Assembly: GCA_000827325.1 (NCBI GenBank)
Contig: KN832870.1
Span: 1,240,001-1,304,000 of the forward strand
DNA from: Oidiodendron maius Zn
Lineage: Eukaryota > Ascomycota > Leotiomycetes > Myxotrichaceae
Length of the DNA: 64,000 bases
Reading direction: 5' to 3'
Shown here: positions 1 to 10,600 of the stretch, one piece after another
Layout: each line of letters opens with the position of its first letter
Position numbering within the stretch: the first letter of the stretch is position 1
Program-made: the position numbers and the translations under genes
The notes under the pieces: generated by a model
Seen by the model: only the letters and a program-made list of their open reading frames with translations
Told to the model about the DNA's origin: nothing
Databases searched by the model: none

Positions 1-1
1 G

Positions 2-637
2 TCATCTGATAAAACGTCAGCAAGTGTGGAAGTGTCAGCGTACATCTCACCTCCAATCCTAGCCTGGGGCTTCAACGCAACCATCAGATATGTTATCGAC
101 CCGGACGGAAGCCTTACTATACTCACACACTTAGAGCCTGTAGGCTCATATCCTGCATCTCTTCCGAGAGTCGGTCTCGATATTCGTCTTAATCCTGTCT
201 TCGATACTGCCTCTTGGTTTGGTCTTGGGCCAGGCGAATCGTATCCCGATAAATGCTCATCACAGAAACTTGGCTGTTACAATGCCACTCTAGAAAAACT
301 CCATACACCTTACGAAGTTCCGCAGGAAAATGGAAATAGAATGGAAACAAGATTGGTTGAGATGACTGACATTTCAGGACGAGGAGTCAGGGCGACTATG
401 AAGAAGGGTGGTGAGCCATGTCGATTCAACTGGCAGGCAGGGAAGTATAGTCCACAGACATTGATGGCAGCTAAACATCCATGCGATTTGGAGGAGGAAG
501 ACGTAGTAGTATGGAGAGTTGATGCTGAGGTAGCAGGGGTGGGAAGTGCTGCATGTGGCCCTGGAGTTAGGGATGAATATCAGGTAAAGTGCAGGGAGAT
601 GGAATTTGAGATTAGATTAGAAACAGTAGAAGGATAA
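2..637 (+). CDS. Beta-galactosidase (GH2), C-terminal part only, cut by the window edge
   Basis: The frame is open from base 2, so the gene begins outside the window; about 211 residues are present and it stops at 637. The sequence matches the small-chain (beta-sandwich) C-terminal domain of LacZ-type GH2 beta-galactosidases: it has the GLGPGESYPD motif (LacZ has GLGPQENYPD), followed by TPYEVPQENGNRMETR, matching the LacZ stretch TPYVFPSENGLRC. This domain completes the active-site region of the lactose-type enzymes, while the catalytic TIM barrel would lie upstream, outside the window. There is no intron in the visible part. The family call is firm; substrate and full length cannot be judged. 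Downstream sequence becomes AT-rich immediately after the stop. Confidence 0.85.
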   Translation, partial: SSDKTSASVEVSAYISPPILAWGFNATIRYVIDPDGSLTILTHLEPVGSYPASLPRVGLDIRLNPVFDTASWFGLGPGESYPDKCSSQKLGCYNATLEKLHTPYEVPQENGNRMETRLVEMTDISGRGVRATMKKGGEPCRFNWQAGKYSPQTLMAAKHPCDLEEEDVVVWRVDAEVAGVGSAACGPGVRDEYQVKCREMEFEIRLETVEG

Positions 638-1404
638 AGGGTCGGTTCACAATTGAAAATTATATAGAGGTATTATTATAGGACGGTAATATTTGCATAT
701 GTCAAGGTTTACGAGCAATATACAGCACTAAACTCAATACGGCTACTAAATATTAGAGACCAGTGATATCTCTACGGATACTACATACAGAAGGTTGAAC
801 CGTAAATAAAGCTATAAATGATGCGTAAGGGCTTTAATTAATTAAGAGATATTACTTTCTAGCCTAGGGATACATATGCTATTAGGGTTAGGCTTCAATC
901 CACTGGATTGGGTACTAATTATATAAGCATCTAACACAACCCCTCGCATTGTAATCTAAAGCCCTAACCTTAAGCTTTATATTTCACTAATATCTAGGCC
1001 GTATTGGCTCTTATAATAGCTTATAGTTATAGCTATACTCCCTTATAGAAAGTATTAGCAGTTTTAGTGGCTCGCTTATGAAACACCCCTTGTATCGATC
1101 TCGCGCCAACATCCATGCCCCGACTACGGTGATAATAATCCACTGTTATCCCTCATGGATTATTGCCATGACGTCTATCCACGCATCCGTCTTGAGCGGC
1201 CAACTGGAACCATCTCTGTTTAGTCAATCCTTCCTACTCGCAATTGCAAGTCATTCCAACAGACCCCTTGTACGCGCTCGCTATACTGCCCCAAGACGAT
1301 ATGGGAGCTCCTGTCCTTTGAGAATAGCGCGAAGTAGGACAAGGTTCAGAGGTAAGCAGAGTCGTCGTCTTCATTCTGTGGCCCTAATAATTTAACTCTT
1401 TTAG
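638..1404. other. AT-rich intergenic stretch, degenerate
   Basis: AT-rich DNA with frequent TA dinucleotides and no credible reading frame in 638-1075. From about 1076 the base composition rises again and probably holds a decayed upstream exon of the kinase relic at 1405: a GTAAGC donor near 1353 and a TTTTAG acceptor at 1400-1404 frame a plausible intron. The exon itself does not translate cleanly. Short telomere-like words occur around 885-895 and in inverted form around 960-970. Confidence 0.4.
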
Positions 1405-1758
1405 CTTAGATTCAAAGGATGATCTAGATGCACTCAATCGATTCACCTCAGGGCGATGGCTATGGAGGGAGTGGGCACGGTTTACGGACCGCTACGTGAA
1501 ATTCGACAGGTCCAAGCTCTACCGTATAAACTAGCATATAGTACCCCCTATGTGGCCCGTGCGGGACAAATGCCCTCTCTTATCTTAGGGGGGTACTATA
1601 CGCCAGGGGGTACTACTATAGCGAAGGGGGGTACTACTATATACCACTTTATACGGTATCGACTTGCTGCCAGTGCCATTGGCTTGGAATCTTGCATGAA
1701 AGTCGTGAAAATATCTGAAGGCCAGTTCAACAAGGTATATAAGACTTTAAAAGCCTAG
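1405..1758 (+). pseudogene. APH/AIM9-like phosphotransferase relic, interrupted by a MITE
   Basis: The translation reads DDLDALNRFTSGRWLWRE, then RYVKFDRSKLY, and after the inserted element RLAASAIGLES and KISEGQFNKVY. These are the N-terminal signature blocks of the fungal phosphotransferase-enzyme family (PF01636, APH fold; AIM9-like proteins typically show SGRW, RYVKF and a SEGQ/LFNKV block before the nucleotide loop). Homology stops after NKVY at about 1745, so the kinase core is missing. A 135-bp element (1522-1656) sits inside the Tyr codon; removing it with one TA restores a continuous frame. It cannot encode an active kinase. Family assignment rests on remembered consensus motifs, so it is moderately sure. 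Confidence 0.6.
1522..1656. mobile_element. 135-bp MITE with TA target duplication
   Basis: The ends are CCGTATAAA and TTTATACGG, perfect 9-bp inverted repeats that extend imperfectly to about 22 bp (ATATAGTA also lies in both arms). The element is flanked by TA at 1520-1521 and 1657-1658, the target duplication of Tc1/mariner-type elements. The interior holds three degenerate repeats of a GGGGGTACTA unit. It has no coding capacity and lies within the reading frame of the APH relic, whose frame is restored by exact excision. Confidence 0.75.
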
Positions 1759-3244
1759 CTGGCTAGTGGTATCGAACGGTTCTTGGATCGCGAGGCCAAG
1801 AACGCAGAGGAGCGGGCGGTATGGCTGTAAGCACTGCTTTTTATCGACTATAAGGAGGCATACTAAACAATTTTAAACTATAGTCAATAATAATCACTTT
1901 AGCGATATAGTCTAAACGCTTCATACTGAACAACGTAAGGTAGACCGCCAACGAACATCCGAGCGTTTCACCAAAATGTAAGTTCTATATCCTACTACTT
2001 CCCAAATGTGCAGTGGAAATTCTTGGGTCTTGTGGTTGCGGTTGTTGGTTTATAATCATCTAGCTGACCCACTGTTAGAGTGGCGACATCTTCAAGTTCT
2101 GATATTTCGTTTCTTTCTCTCCTTTGCATGAAGGATTCCAGATGGCCTATATAGAACCAGAGATGCCTAGCTAATGCGATATAAATCCCCAACCTTCTAA
2201 ATGAGGTAACAGTAGAGTTTTACTGTACCCCTCCACACCTATGAATCTGGATGCGGCGGCATCGCCATAAAGGAACAAATATGGCTATGGTTAAGGCTAT
2301 TTTCCAGGGTGTTAATTCCCATTTTGAAGTCTCCCTTCACAAAGTCTTGTGTACGCACAGCTCCGGACCTTAATACCTGACTGATTGGGCATGTTTTGAA
2401 AAGGCCAATGCCCCGACCTCCGTCTCGCAACGTAGGGTTTTCCGCAGGCATTCTACTATCCTCCAAATTGCTATCTACCATCGGTCCAAAAAAGGGTTGT
2501 TTCGGATTTTTTCTTCGGAGGGTGCAGTGCCCTTAACAAGACTCGTCTTAAGATTAGAGAGGGGCTCAACTGCTGCAGCGATGCCTCCCTTTGCTGTTTG
2601 AGCAGGCCTAGATGGAGAGTCTGGTTGTGGTTCCTTTCGCGATCTCAGAAGACATCGTGGGCAATGTAAAGTAGTTTTAAAGCCAATCCTGTTAAAGAGT
2701 CCAAGCGATCTGCCCACGTATGTTGGTGACCGCGGCTGCATATATTGGCATTAAATGGAGCTGTGGCTTCTGACACAAGACTCAACTAGAACATCGTGCT
2801 TTTGCTCACCCAAGTCAGCGAGAGAAGGAGCTAGGTACCCTGTAACATGGGAACCCCGTTGAATATTGAGAGAAGTATCACATCCTCACGGTTAAACTCC
2901 ATCTATGAGATTAAATGCGGGCAAAAAATGGCGTTCAGCTCGCCTTACTGCTATTGGATGTGGTTCTTGTTTCCGGGACCAAAAGTCCGGCACATCTCCA
3001 CAGCGGACTGGACTCCGGCCGAGAAATCGACCCCGCCTAAGTACCCCGCCATGCAGCTTCGCACTGAGGCTGATATAATACCTGACTCTTACTACCCCAC
3101 AATTTAAGAATTCTAGTATCAATGCTCACTCTGCTGGCTTCTTGAGATTCTACGCAGCATCCTAGTTGTGGGGATTTGGTCAAGGGCCACAATTCACAGT
3201 CTTCTGAGATGAAGTATTATGGCATCCGTATCTTACAATTAATT
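1759..3244. other. No recognisable gene; two unidentified minus-strand ORFs
   Basis: After the kinase relic there is a short block (about 1760-1830) that translates to SGIERFLDREAKNAEERAVW and then runs into stops, perhaps another decayed gene or transposon piece. On the minus strand, 2741-2475 (88 aa) and 2481-2239 (80 aa) are two open frames that would join if one base were added or lost in the T6 tract near 2490. I do not recognise the product and low-complexity chance ORFs are possible. The remainder to 3244 (3' flank of the transcription factor) shows nothing. Confidence 0.3.
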
Positions 3245-5039
3245 CTACCGAGATTGGCCTGAGACTATGCTCATGTTGTCACCTCCAGCACTGCTTGGAC
3301 TCCCCTTTTGCGTTGTTCCCTCAGCGATCTCGAAATACTTCAGTCCCGCTAAAGTCGGCGGAACCGTAATTTGCAACCCCGCCTCCATATTTGCTATTAC
3401 TTTAGAATACCAGAGCTTGCCAGGCTCTGCAATTGGGGGATTGCCGGATCGTCCCAGGAGGAGGATCCACAGTAGCAGGTCAGGGCAGTGCTTCGTAACT
3501 GACGAGAGCTTCGCCATTTGCAACCCGGATCGGATCCTTTGCGATAAGTACATACAGACGTTAGTCCATTTTGGACATTCCCTTAACTCTTCGTAAATAT
3601 ATATGAGTGACGCATTTAAGAATGCGGTGAGGAAGTCAACGACATGACTCTCGGCGAGACTCTCGGAATGAAGAACCGACAATACGTGCCGCTCAACATA
3701 GTCAAGCTTATCAGAGAAGAAAATGTCGTCAATGTCTGTTGTGGTCTGGTCAGGGATAGCCGCCAGCATCTGTGCCAAGTATCGCAGCCGCAGCCATATA
3801 TATATTATCTTTCGGCTCAGATCGGTCGAGTTCGTCAACCCAAGAATACGTCCTTTCAAGTCTCCTACAGAAAAGCCTGGAATAGCTGATTCTCCAATAT
3901 TCGGTATAAGGAGGGGCTTGAGGCTCGGCCGCACCCCGAGAAGAATCGCAGCGCATGTATCCGCCCTGTTTAAATTCGTGAGCCTTACAACTGTCATAGC
4001 GTGATGGATGCATACCATGATATCGTTCTCTGAACAGCACCATCAAATCCCAGGTTTTGGAGCCCACCTCTCAGATCTACCATCTGTTGCAGGCCCTTTC
4101 TATGAATGGCGCATGCAGGCAGCTCCCCAGCAAGACACTAGTTGATTATGTTAGCGTCCACTGGTCCACCGCTTGAGGGGTCTTAAAAAGGGGGGCGGAT
4201 ACTTCTAAAAGCGTCATGATAGCGACAGCAATCATAGTGAAGTCATTTGGCATGGAGCCGGATTGCTGCAGAGTTTTATTGATGTTGTGAATAGCATTTA
4301 CTTTTTGGACAAGAATCGCTGGAGGCGCGCGCTGTCCTCGGATGAAGAAGTAATGATTACTCGAACAGTACGTACTGCAAGAAGTTAACCTTGCTCCTAA
4401 GAGACTTCACAAAGGGCAGAAGGGTAAAGGCTCACGCTACAGAAAGGAGAGTTCTGTCGGACAGATTGATCTGCATCCACGCCTGTCGTGGATTCGGCGG
4501 CATGCGCGTATTTTGGAAGACATTGATAACTAAATATTGGTTACTCTTGTTTTCGATCCATTCACGGGGGTAATTTATTTTACCCGCGGATATTGAAGAG
4601 AAGCAAAAATTAGCACTTACAGTGATGGAGCGCCAGATCAGTTGAGCTATCTTGCGGGAGCTCGAACGCGCCAAATGGATCTGCGCCGCCAATATTTGGT
4701 TCGACATTACTCTTTAATACGGGTGGGACAAGGCGTGGATGTTGGGCCGTATGCCGTATCACTGTCAATAAATGAGCAGCTGGTGGTTGAAGGAGAGCGC
4801 GGGTAAGGCAGCATACCACCCATATTAGCCCGCCATCGTTTCGCCTTGCCGGGACCTTTCCCATGAGCAGAGGTGGGCGTCTGTTTTGCAAGATGTAGAT
4901 CAAGCGTATTACTACTACCCACGAGAGCGGGGGCGCTTTCGGGTGGGATGAGCTGCTCTTCGTTGTCACCACTGGTGGTCTTTTCTTCGTCCTCGACTGC
5001 GTCATGCCCCGCATCTGGAAGAAAATCCAGCTCCATCAC
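3245..5039 (-). CDS. Fungal-specific transcription factor (Fungal_trans_2-like), six exons
   Basis: Spliced model on the minus strand: 5039-4817, 4761-4621, 4529-4436, 4374-4203, 4137-4016, 3965-3245. These total 1473 nt, giving 490 aa. All five introns (50-91 nt) have GT..AG ends and phases match at each junction. The protein has the block order of the Fungal_trans_2/DUF3468 regulators: a basic RWRA segment near residue 70, ADPFGAFELP, an AWMQINLSDRTLL stretch, then HRKGLQQMVDLRGGLQNLG, RTISWADTCAAILLG and a C-terminal LLLWILLLGRSG. No Zn2Cys6 cluster is visible at the N-terminus, as in many members of this family. Target genes are unknown. A 16-bp GC-rich palindrome lies 10 bp upstream of the start. 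The family is convincing; the first exon is the least certain. Confidence 0.8.
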
Positions 5040-5048
5040 CGGCTGAAC

Positions 5049-5064
5049 AGGAGCGGCCGCTCCT
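5049..5064. promoter_or_regulatory. 16-bp perfect palindrome just upstream of the TF start
   Basis: AGGAGCGGCCGCTCCT is its own reverse complement. It contains CGG/CCG, the half-sites bound by binuclear-cluster regulators, and ends 10 bp before the ATG of the transcription factor at 5039. A role as an autoregulatory or 5'-UTR site is only inference. Confidence 0.35.
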
Positions 5065-8000
5065 AAGACCTCAAGCGCGACGTACGAGGCTCCGGGCCGC
5101 AGGAGCTATCGATTCCAATCGACACTTTGCAGAAGTGGGAGCTGAAGACGCTCGGAAGGTCTCGTTCGCTCGCTCGGTAGGGCCAGGTTTCCAGAAAAGG
5201 GGGTTTTCTGGGCTCCGATCGCGCTTACTCCGTTCTGGGCTGGGCGGGACCGGGATGTATCCTCCTCGGTGCGCAGTGGAAGAGGGTCGATTTACGCCTC
5301 GCAAAAGAGCACATTGCGTCTCGCGATCATCGTGCCGCCGGGAGGATGAGAGACTTAATCAGCCAGGAAAGAGGGAGAAGAGATCGCACCTGGGCCCTAG
5401 CCTCGTCTGCGGGGACGTTGAGATTCTTCGCTTCCAACCATGCTTTTAGTGGGTTTCACGCGGACTCCATGGGTGGGCGTGATTGCTGAATGTGGACAAT
5501 CTAATCATTCGAATGCGACGTTCCACTGCAAGACCCCGGAAACGCGGAGCGGCGCCCGCCATTGGATGAACCCCTCTGCCACTTCGATGACACTGCGCGC
5601 TGTACGTACAAGCAAAGCTCTCGTCTGGGTGCTGAAGGAGCTGATAGACAAGACCGAGGCCGAACTGTGGGGGCCCATTCATATAATCCATAGGCCAGAA
5701 ATCACAATTACGGTGACTATTTATAGCCGGCGAGCTGGTTGGACTGGATTGAAAGGTCCGCTATGCTACATAGGGCGAATGGACCAGGTAGACAGCCATA
5801 CAACATATGGACGGTGGGTCAACACCCCTCCCTTCAACCACGCCCCCTGCTACGAGGAGATTTTGATGGAATAAGAGATCAATGCAGATTCTTCAGGTCG
5901 GGTTGTGAGCCAAGTCTGTGTCATCGTTGGGCAGTGAAGACATCTCACACATATCAACTTAGCATCTGTTCTGCAGTAGTGGTTGGGCTGTTCTCGATTT
6001 AATCTTGGCATTGGCACATGATGGGGAAGAGTGCAATAGAATCCACCGAGTAAGCATGCAACAGCCTTGTAATATGACCGTTTTTATCATGCTAAACCTA
6101 CTGTAACTTGGGTCAGATTATACCTTGCAGGCTCATTCGGACTTACGACAAGATCGCATTGAACGGGGGAGCTGGAGCCACGGGATCCCTCGTATCCATG
6201 CGCGACAGCTAAAAAGGGATGAGCAATCCCCACAAAGCTATCATCGGGATTTGAGCAATCTCCTCATTCTTCTCTTAATTTCGTACCTCCATTCGGCATT
6301 TTAAGCTTTATGAGGCTCAGCCGTTTCCGGGAGATGGCCCGCCGTCCGGGTCTTTTGCAGGTTGGCCCACCAGGGTCGGTCCGTGGCGTGGCCAAAGTGG
6401 GAGCGTGGTTTAGCGGGCAGCTGAGAAACACTTTGCTCCGGTTTTGGCTTCTATCATCATCAATTATATCACGATTGAGAAAGGTGGCATTTTTGCGACT
6501 ACTTCTACCCTCTTCCGCTTTATTTATGCCACTAAAGTGTATGTCTGAACTCAGCCATATCGTGGACACAGATCTGCCTAACCTTGAAATTGGTCAACTG
6601 ATCAAAATCTTCCGACGATAAACCCCTCACTTCTATCTGTATACGAGTGCCCATAGTAACACCAGAATTATTTCAATATTTGGGGTTCCGTTGTACCTGG
6701 CCGCATCCTTTGCCTTGTAATTTAACGTGCGGGGCCTGGACACCCAAATTCTCAGGTGTAACATAGGAAAGAAAACAGCCAACTGGATATGATTTTATTT
6801 AGCAGCCTATCGGAAAAATTTCCCAAATAGGCTCCTAGTCTGAAGTGAGACAGTTTCTCTGCAGTCCTACAGGCTACAGCTTCGAACAACGAGAAAGTGC
6901 TTTATACCGCGAGTTAGGCACCCCTTTTCCGTACAGACTGTGTAAGTAAACTTCCGGTTTCTGATGCTGTGACTTTACTATTTGTGGCTTTGCCACAATT
7001 ATAGGCGTCCATCAGCTAACATTGCCTCTGAGCATGGAAATATTCAAAGCCCCCCGGCCTGTGGTCGGCTCCATCCTTCTTGAAGGAAAGCCGTTTTAAT
7101 TGCAGCCTGGATTCCATCAAAGTAACATCCCCAACGTGCACCTATCCCGTAACCATACGGAAGCAGATAGATAAACCCAAGCGTGCTCCCACCATTATCG
7201 AGAAGGGTGGTCGTTGATGATGGAGATAAACGCCGCAAATGAAGGCGAGGAGCCGGAAGTGCCATATACCTGCTCGGCACAACGTATAAGAACAATGTTG
7301 TAGAGCTGGGCTCCCATAGCAAGGCCCGTGCTTAATAGATGCAAAAACTGCAGAGTGATGCAACAGATCCCCACAGTGGAGTATGGGGGTGGCGGGGTAC
7401 AGTACGTACATATGCGCATTATTCCGCGCGGAAAGTGCGACTAGGTCTTAGCAATGGGTGAATACTGATCTGTATTGCTCCCCATCTATTACAAGGCAAT
7501 ACATATTCCCTTTTCAGAAGCTTGCTGGGTGAAAGACCATTGTTTCGCAATGCTAACGCTATCCGAAAAGGAACTTGGGAGCTTGTGATTTTTTGATGCC
7601 TCAGCACCATTAGCACATCGTCTGAAGCCAGCTACAAGCGTCGATAAAACCGCTGGTCCCTCGATAAAAGTCATGATAATACAGGCTTCCAAGCTTTGCC
7701 GTAGTCGATTGGTCCGAGCGGGACGAACAGTGTGTGTCGACCTTCGCCGTGATTTATCTTCACATGACCTACATTGCAGGCTCTTTAGAACTACCAAAAT
7801 CGGCCAGGAACCAGTCAATTCTGCTAATAAAATTCTTTAATTAAGCATCAAATAATAACTACTGCAGTTACTTATCTACAGAGATGTAGATGGGATATTT
7901 CAGTGCCGAAGTGCGGATGTGCTTAGTCTCTCTTTCACGGAATGTGAAGACGTTAGCAACTGCTCTTCCCTACCGGCATACCAATATCTATTTCAAGAAA

Positions 8001-8105
8001 TTATTCTTCCTAAATCATGACATGCATATGAGTAAAATCCTAGCACTCTGATTTAACTGGTATTCAGATGATTAAGATGGACATGCAATACCCATATACT
8101 CTTAC
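5065..8105. other. 3-kb region without a supportable gene
   Basis: The first 400 bases are GC-rich and probably hold the promoter of the transcription factor; an 8-bp inverted repeat (CCAGAAAA/TTTTCTGG around GGGGG) lies at 5191-5211. Several ORFs of 60-145 codons occur on both strands (for example 5440-5874 plus, 7489-7818 minus), but none shows a family motif, a consistent splice pattern or composition unlike its complement. A minus-strand stretch at 7419-7195 is hydrophobic and could be a transporter fragment; I could not confirm this. The last 200 bases are the 3' flank of the HET gene. Confidence 0.4.
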
Positions 8106-10073
8106 TTATAAGAGATTGACCTCTTGTGATTTAACCTTTCCATCCTGCAGCTCCGTTATAATTTCACCATTCATATATCCGTGAAGATAACACTCTCCCA
8201 CAACTTCATAGGATCGTTCTGCCTTACATTTTCTGAGGACCAATGGTATGCTACAACCGAAAAGCACCCATATCTGGTCCTCCTTTTGGGTTCGGCCTGG
8301 GACCATACCAATTTTCCCGTCTTTGGTAGTCATCAACCTTCGCTGCATCCATTCAGTTGTGTCTTTGAATCTCGAGACAAAAGAGGTCTGTTTGGATAGG
8401 TCGTTCAAATTTATCTTACTAGACTCTTCCTGTTCTCCGAATCTTTCAGAAAGCTCTGCCAAAGAATATCCTTGGATGCATAATGACTTGTTCCGCTGAA
8501 ACCAGTCCAGAAATTGTGGATATACCAACCCGGGTGTCTTTAGAGAATAGTGGCACAGAGCTTGGAACTCGTTGAATAGATATCCGGTAGGCGATTTATC
8601 GCCCAAGTACCGATCTTTTCGATTCAACAATATACACTGTCCAACTTGCTCCATGAGCTTGGCAAGATGCTGGGGGTCCGTCTTGATTTCAAGTGATGAA
8701 TTGTCCCCTGACGGTGAGTTGACGGAGGAGGTAGAGGCGATAGAATCATGTATCTCATCCCAGTCGTCTTCATTTCCCTCTCGATCCCTATGCACAACTT
8801 TAAGGCCCCCAATGCCATCCACGTTGTCTACCATGATACCTCGGCAAGTTAATATTCGAAGGTCTTCAGAAATTACAGCATTTGCAGACCCCACAATGCG
8901 ACCTGCCGTATAGGAATCGGGAGCGCCGTGCAATGGTAATGGGCGAAAATTACCAATGTGCTGTCCGGCGCTCTGGCAGACCATTGCAGGAACTACCCAC
9001 GGCACTGTAACAATTCTCCAGTCCGGTACCCATGACGGCATGGAAGGCTGATGTGGTGGCCTCCGTGCATTGCGGTTGTACCGATCCGCGAGGCAAATGA
9101 TATCCAGACTATCGTATCGCTCGATGAATGCTTTAACTAGGTAGGCATACACTTTGGTAACTTGATCCTGATACCTAGGAGGGTCTGCTAAATTCCTGTC
9201 TTCAGCCAAGCCAAGAACAGAATATATCCGGTCTCTGGGATCAGTAGCTCTGTAATCTCCAACATAAGCCATAAGCCCGATCAAATGCATCGGGTGCCGC
9301 TTTCGATACCAATTTAGCAATCGTCGCCGTATCCAGGTCGCTTCAAATGCTCTGCCAGAAATTAAATTTTCTTTTATTTTCATGCAAAGATGCATGGACA
9401 CTGTGGCGACATTGAGCTTTTCCCTATCGATGCTTTCCATGCCGCAGTAGAACACGAATTTATGGGCCACAATGTACTCTTGAAGCGTCCACACCCTCGT
9501 CCACCATGGCCTCAGCAGCAGCTTCTCCAAAGCTAGCCAATCGTCAGGATTGCTTAGCTCATCGCCTAGTCGCTTTTCGTCACGGTCTTTCTCGGACTGT
9601 AGCCGTTTACGATTCCTGAACAAGACCTTGAGAAATTTCATGCCATCTTCTCCTTCCTCCTTCCCCTGGCCGAGCCATCCAATCGTTGTCTCCGATACTT
9701 CATATATTTTTTTCATCATGTGGACCTGTGCACTTCGCTCTAACCTCGCGAGATTATCCGCTTTCTGATTAATACAAATACAGTCTATCCACCACCAGCT
9801 TGCGCTCAGATTCTCGTCATTACAGATGGCGCCAAGTATGGGGCGAAGCGCATTTAGTATAGCAAATGGGTACCCATTGATAATGACAGTGTGAGAAAAG
9901 TGTTTTTCTCCCCAGACGTAGGAGAGAGTATTAAATTTCGGGCGGTTGGGGTCATCGATGGAGAATCGCTCAAGCCAGCCGATGATGGAGCCAGAGAGGT
10001 CCTTCTGGAATCGCAGAAGACGTATTTCGGATTTCTCGATGTCGAGAGGAGTGTATGGAAAATCAGGAACCAT
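8106..10073 (-). CDS. HET-domain protein (heterokaryon incompatibility type)
   Basis: A single open frame of 655 aa if begun at the ATG at 10073; the frame opens further to an ATG at 10196, but the extra 41 residues include a poly-Phe run and family members usually start near the YTPLD...EIRLL block seen at residues 7-20. HET-domain (PF06985) hallmarks are in order: LSYVWG (50-55), WWIDCICINQ (94-103), ERSAQVHMMKKIY (112-124), then IGWLG, a WWTRVWTLQE block and DPRDRIYSVLGLA. The C-terminal half ends with a typical KIGMVPGRTQKEDQIWVLFG segment. HET proteins trigger growth arrest or cell death on non-self recognition in ascomycetes; whether this one does is unknown. No internal breaks are seen, in contrast with the HET gene at 17-19 kb. 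Confidence 0.9.
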   Translation of the reverse strand: MVPDFPYTPLDIEKSEIRLLRFQKDLSGSIIGWLERFSIDDPNRPKFNTLSYVWGEKHFSHTVIINGYPFAILNALRPILGAICNDENLSASWWWIDCICINQKADNLARLERSAQVHMMKKIYEVSETTIGWLGQGKEEGEDGMKFLKVLFRNRKRLQSEKDRDEKRLGDELSNPDDWLALEKLLLRPWWTRVWTLQEYIVAHKFVFYCGMESIDREKLNVATVSMHLCMKIKENLISGRAFEATWIRRRLLNWYRKRHPMHLIGLMAYVGDYRATDPRDRIYSVLGLAEDRNLADPPRYQDQVTKVYAYLVKAFIERYDSLDIICLADRYNRNARRPPHQPSMPSWVPDWRIVTVPWVVPAMVCQSAGQHIGNFRPLPLHGAPDSYTAGRIVGSANAVISEDLRILTCRGIMVDNVDGIGGLKVVHRDREGNEDDWDEIHDSIASTSSVNSPSGDNSSLEIKTDPQHLAKLMEQVGQCILLNRKDRYLGDKSPTGYLFNEFQALCHYSLKTPGLVYPQFLDWFQRNKSLCIQGYSLAELSERFGEQEESSKINLNDLSKQTSFVSRFKDTTEWMQRRLMTTKDGKIGMVPGRTQKEDQIWVLFGCSIPLVLRKCKAERSYEVVGECYLHGYMNGEIITELQDGKVKSQEVNLL

Positions 10074-10600
10074 TTTTGTTAAAAAAAAAAATTCTCTATT
10101 GCTTTGTACAGCTGGCATTGGACAAAAATGTCGTCTGGTTGCAGAAAGTGGAGAAGTGAGGTCCAAGTTGCAAAGCTGAGAGGCAGCCACCACCATTTTC
10201 TTAGCGCATAATATGGGTGCCTACTCCATGTACTGTACTGTACGTAAATACTAACAATGCCGGCACATGCCATTTCCGTGAGGCACTTTTGACGACAGCA
10301 TTATTGCCTTCTATTTAAAAATCTTGGGTTTAGCTATTGTAGCATCGATTTTTGCACATTTTGATGCTTCTGTGTGAATATCCAATTCTTTAGTAGAAAT
10401 CCTACTTGTCTTAGCTTGACGGGCGGCACCTTTCGCACGCCCTTCAATACGCCCTTCAACGCGACCTCAATGCGCCCTTTAGTGACCCCCGACACAATGA
10501 GTCATTACTAAGAACCGTGGCCGACATGAGATATAGCATCTAGAATAAGTGTGTCTTTTATCAGGCCTTTCCCTCCCCATCCCTTCCGAATATACTCGAA
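10074..10600. other. Divergent intergenic region, HET gene / acetyltransferase
   Basis: Probable shared promoter region between the leftward HET gene and the rightward GNAT gene. Around 10430-10480 a short imperfect tandem repeat of CGCCCTTCAA occurs three to four times. A poly-A run at 10081-10090 lies just upstream of the chosen HET start. Confidence 0.35.

Noticed and set aside
880-972. TTAGGGTTAGG and inverted CCCTAACC words resembling telomere repeats
   Set aside because: Each is under two repeat units long, within AT-rich DNA; chance is sufficient, and genes continue on both sides, so this is not a chromosome end.
5440-5874. 144-codon plus-strand ORF as a gene
   Set aside because: No family motif, no splice support and an overlapping minus ORF of similar quality; likely chance.
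7044-7818. Minus-strand hydrophobic ORFs as an MFS transporter fragment
   Set aside because: A phrase resembling membrane helices is visible, but no transporter signature could be confirmed and the frames do not join.
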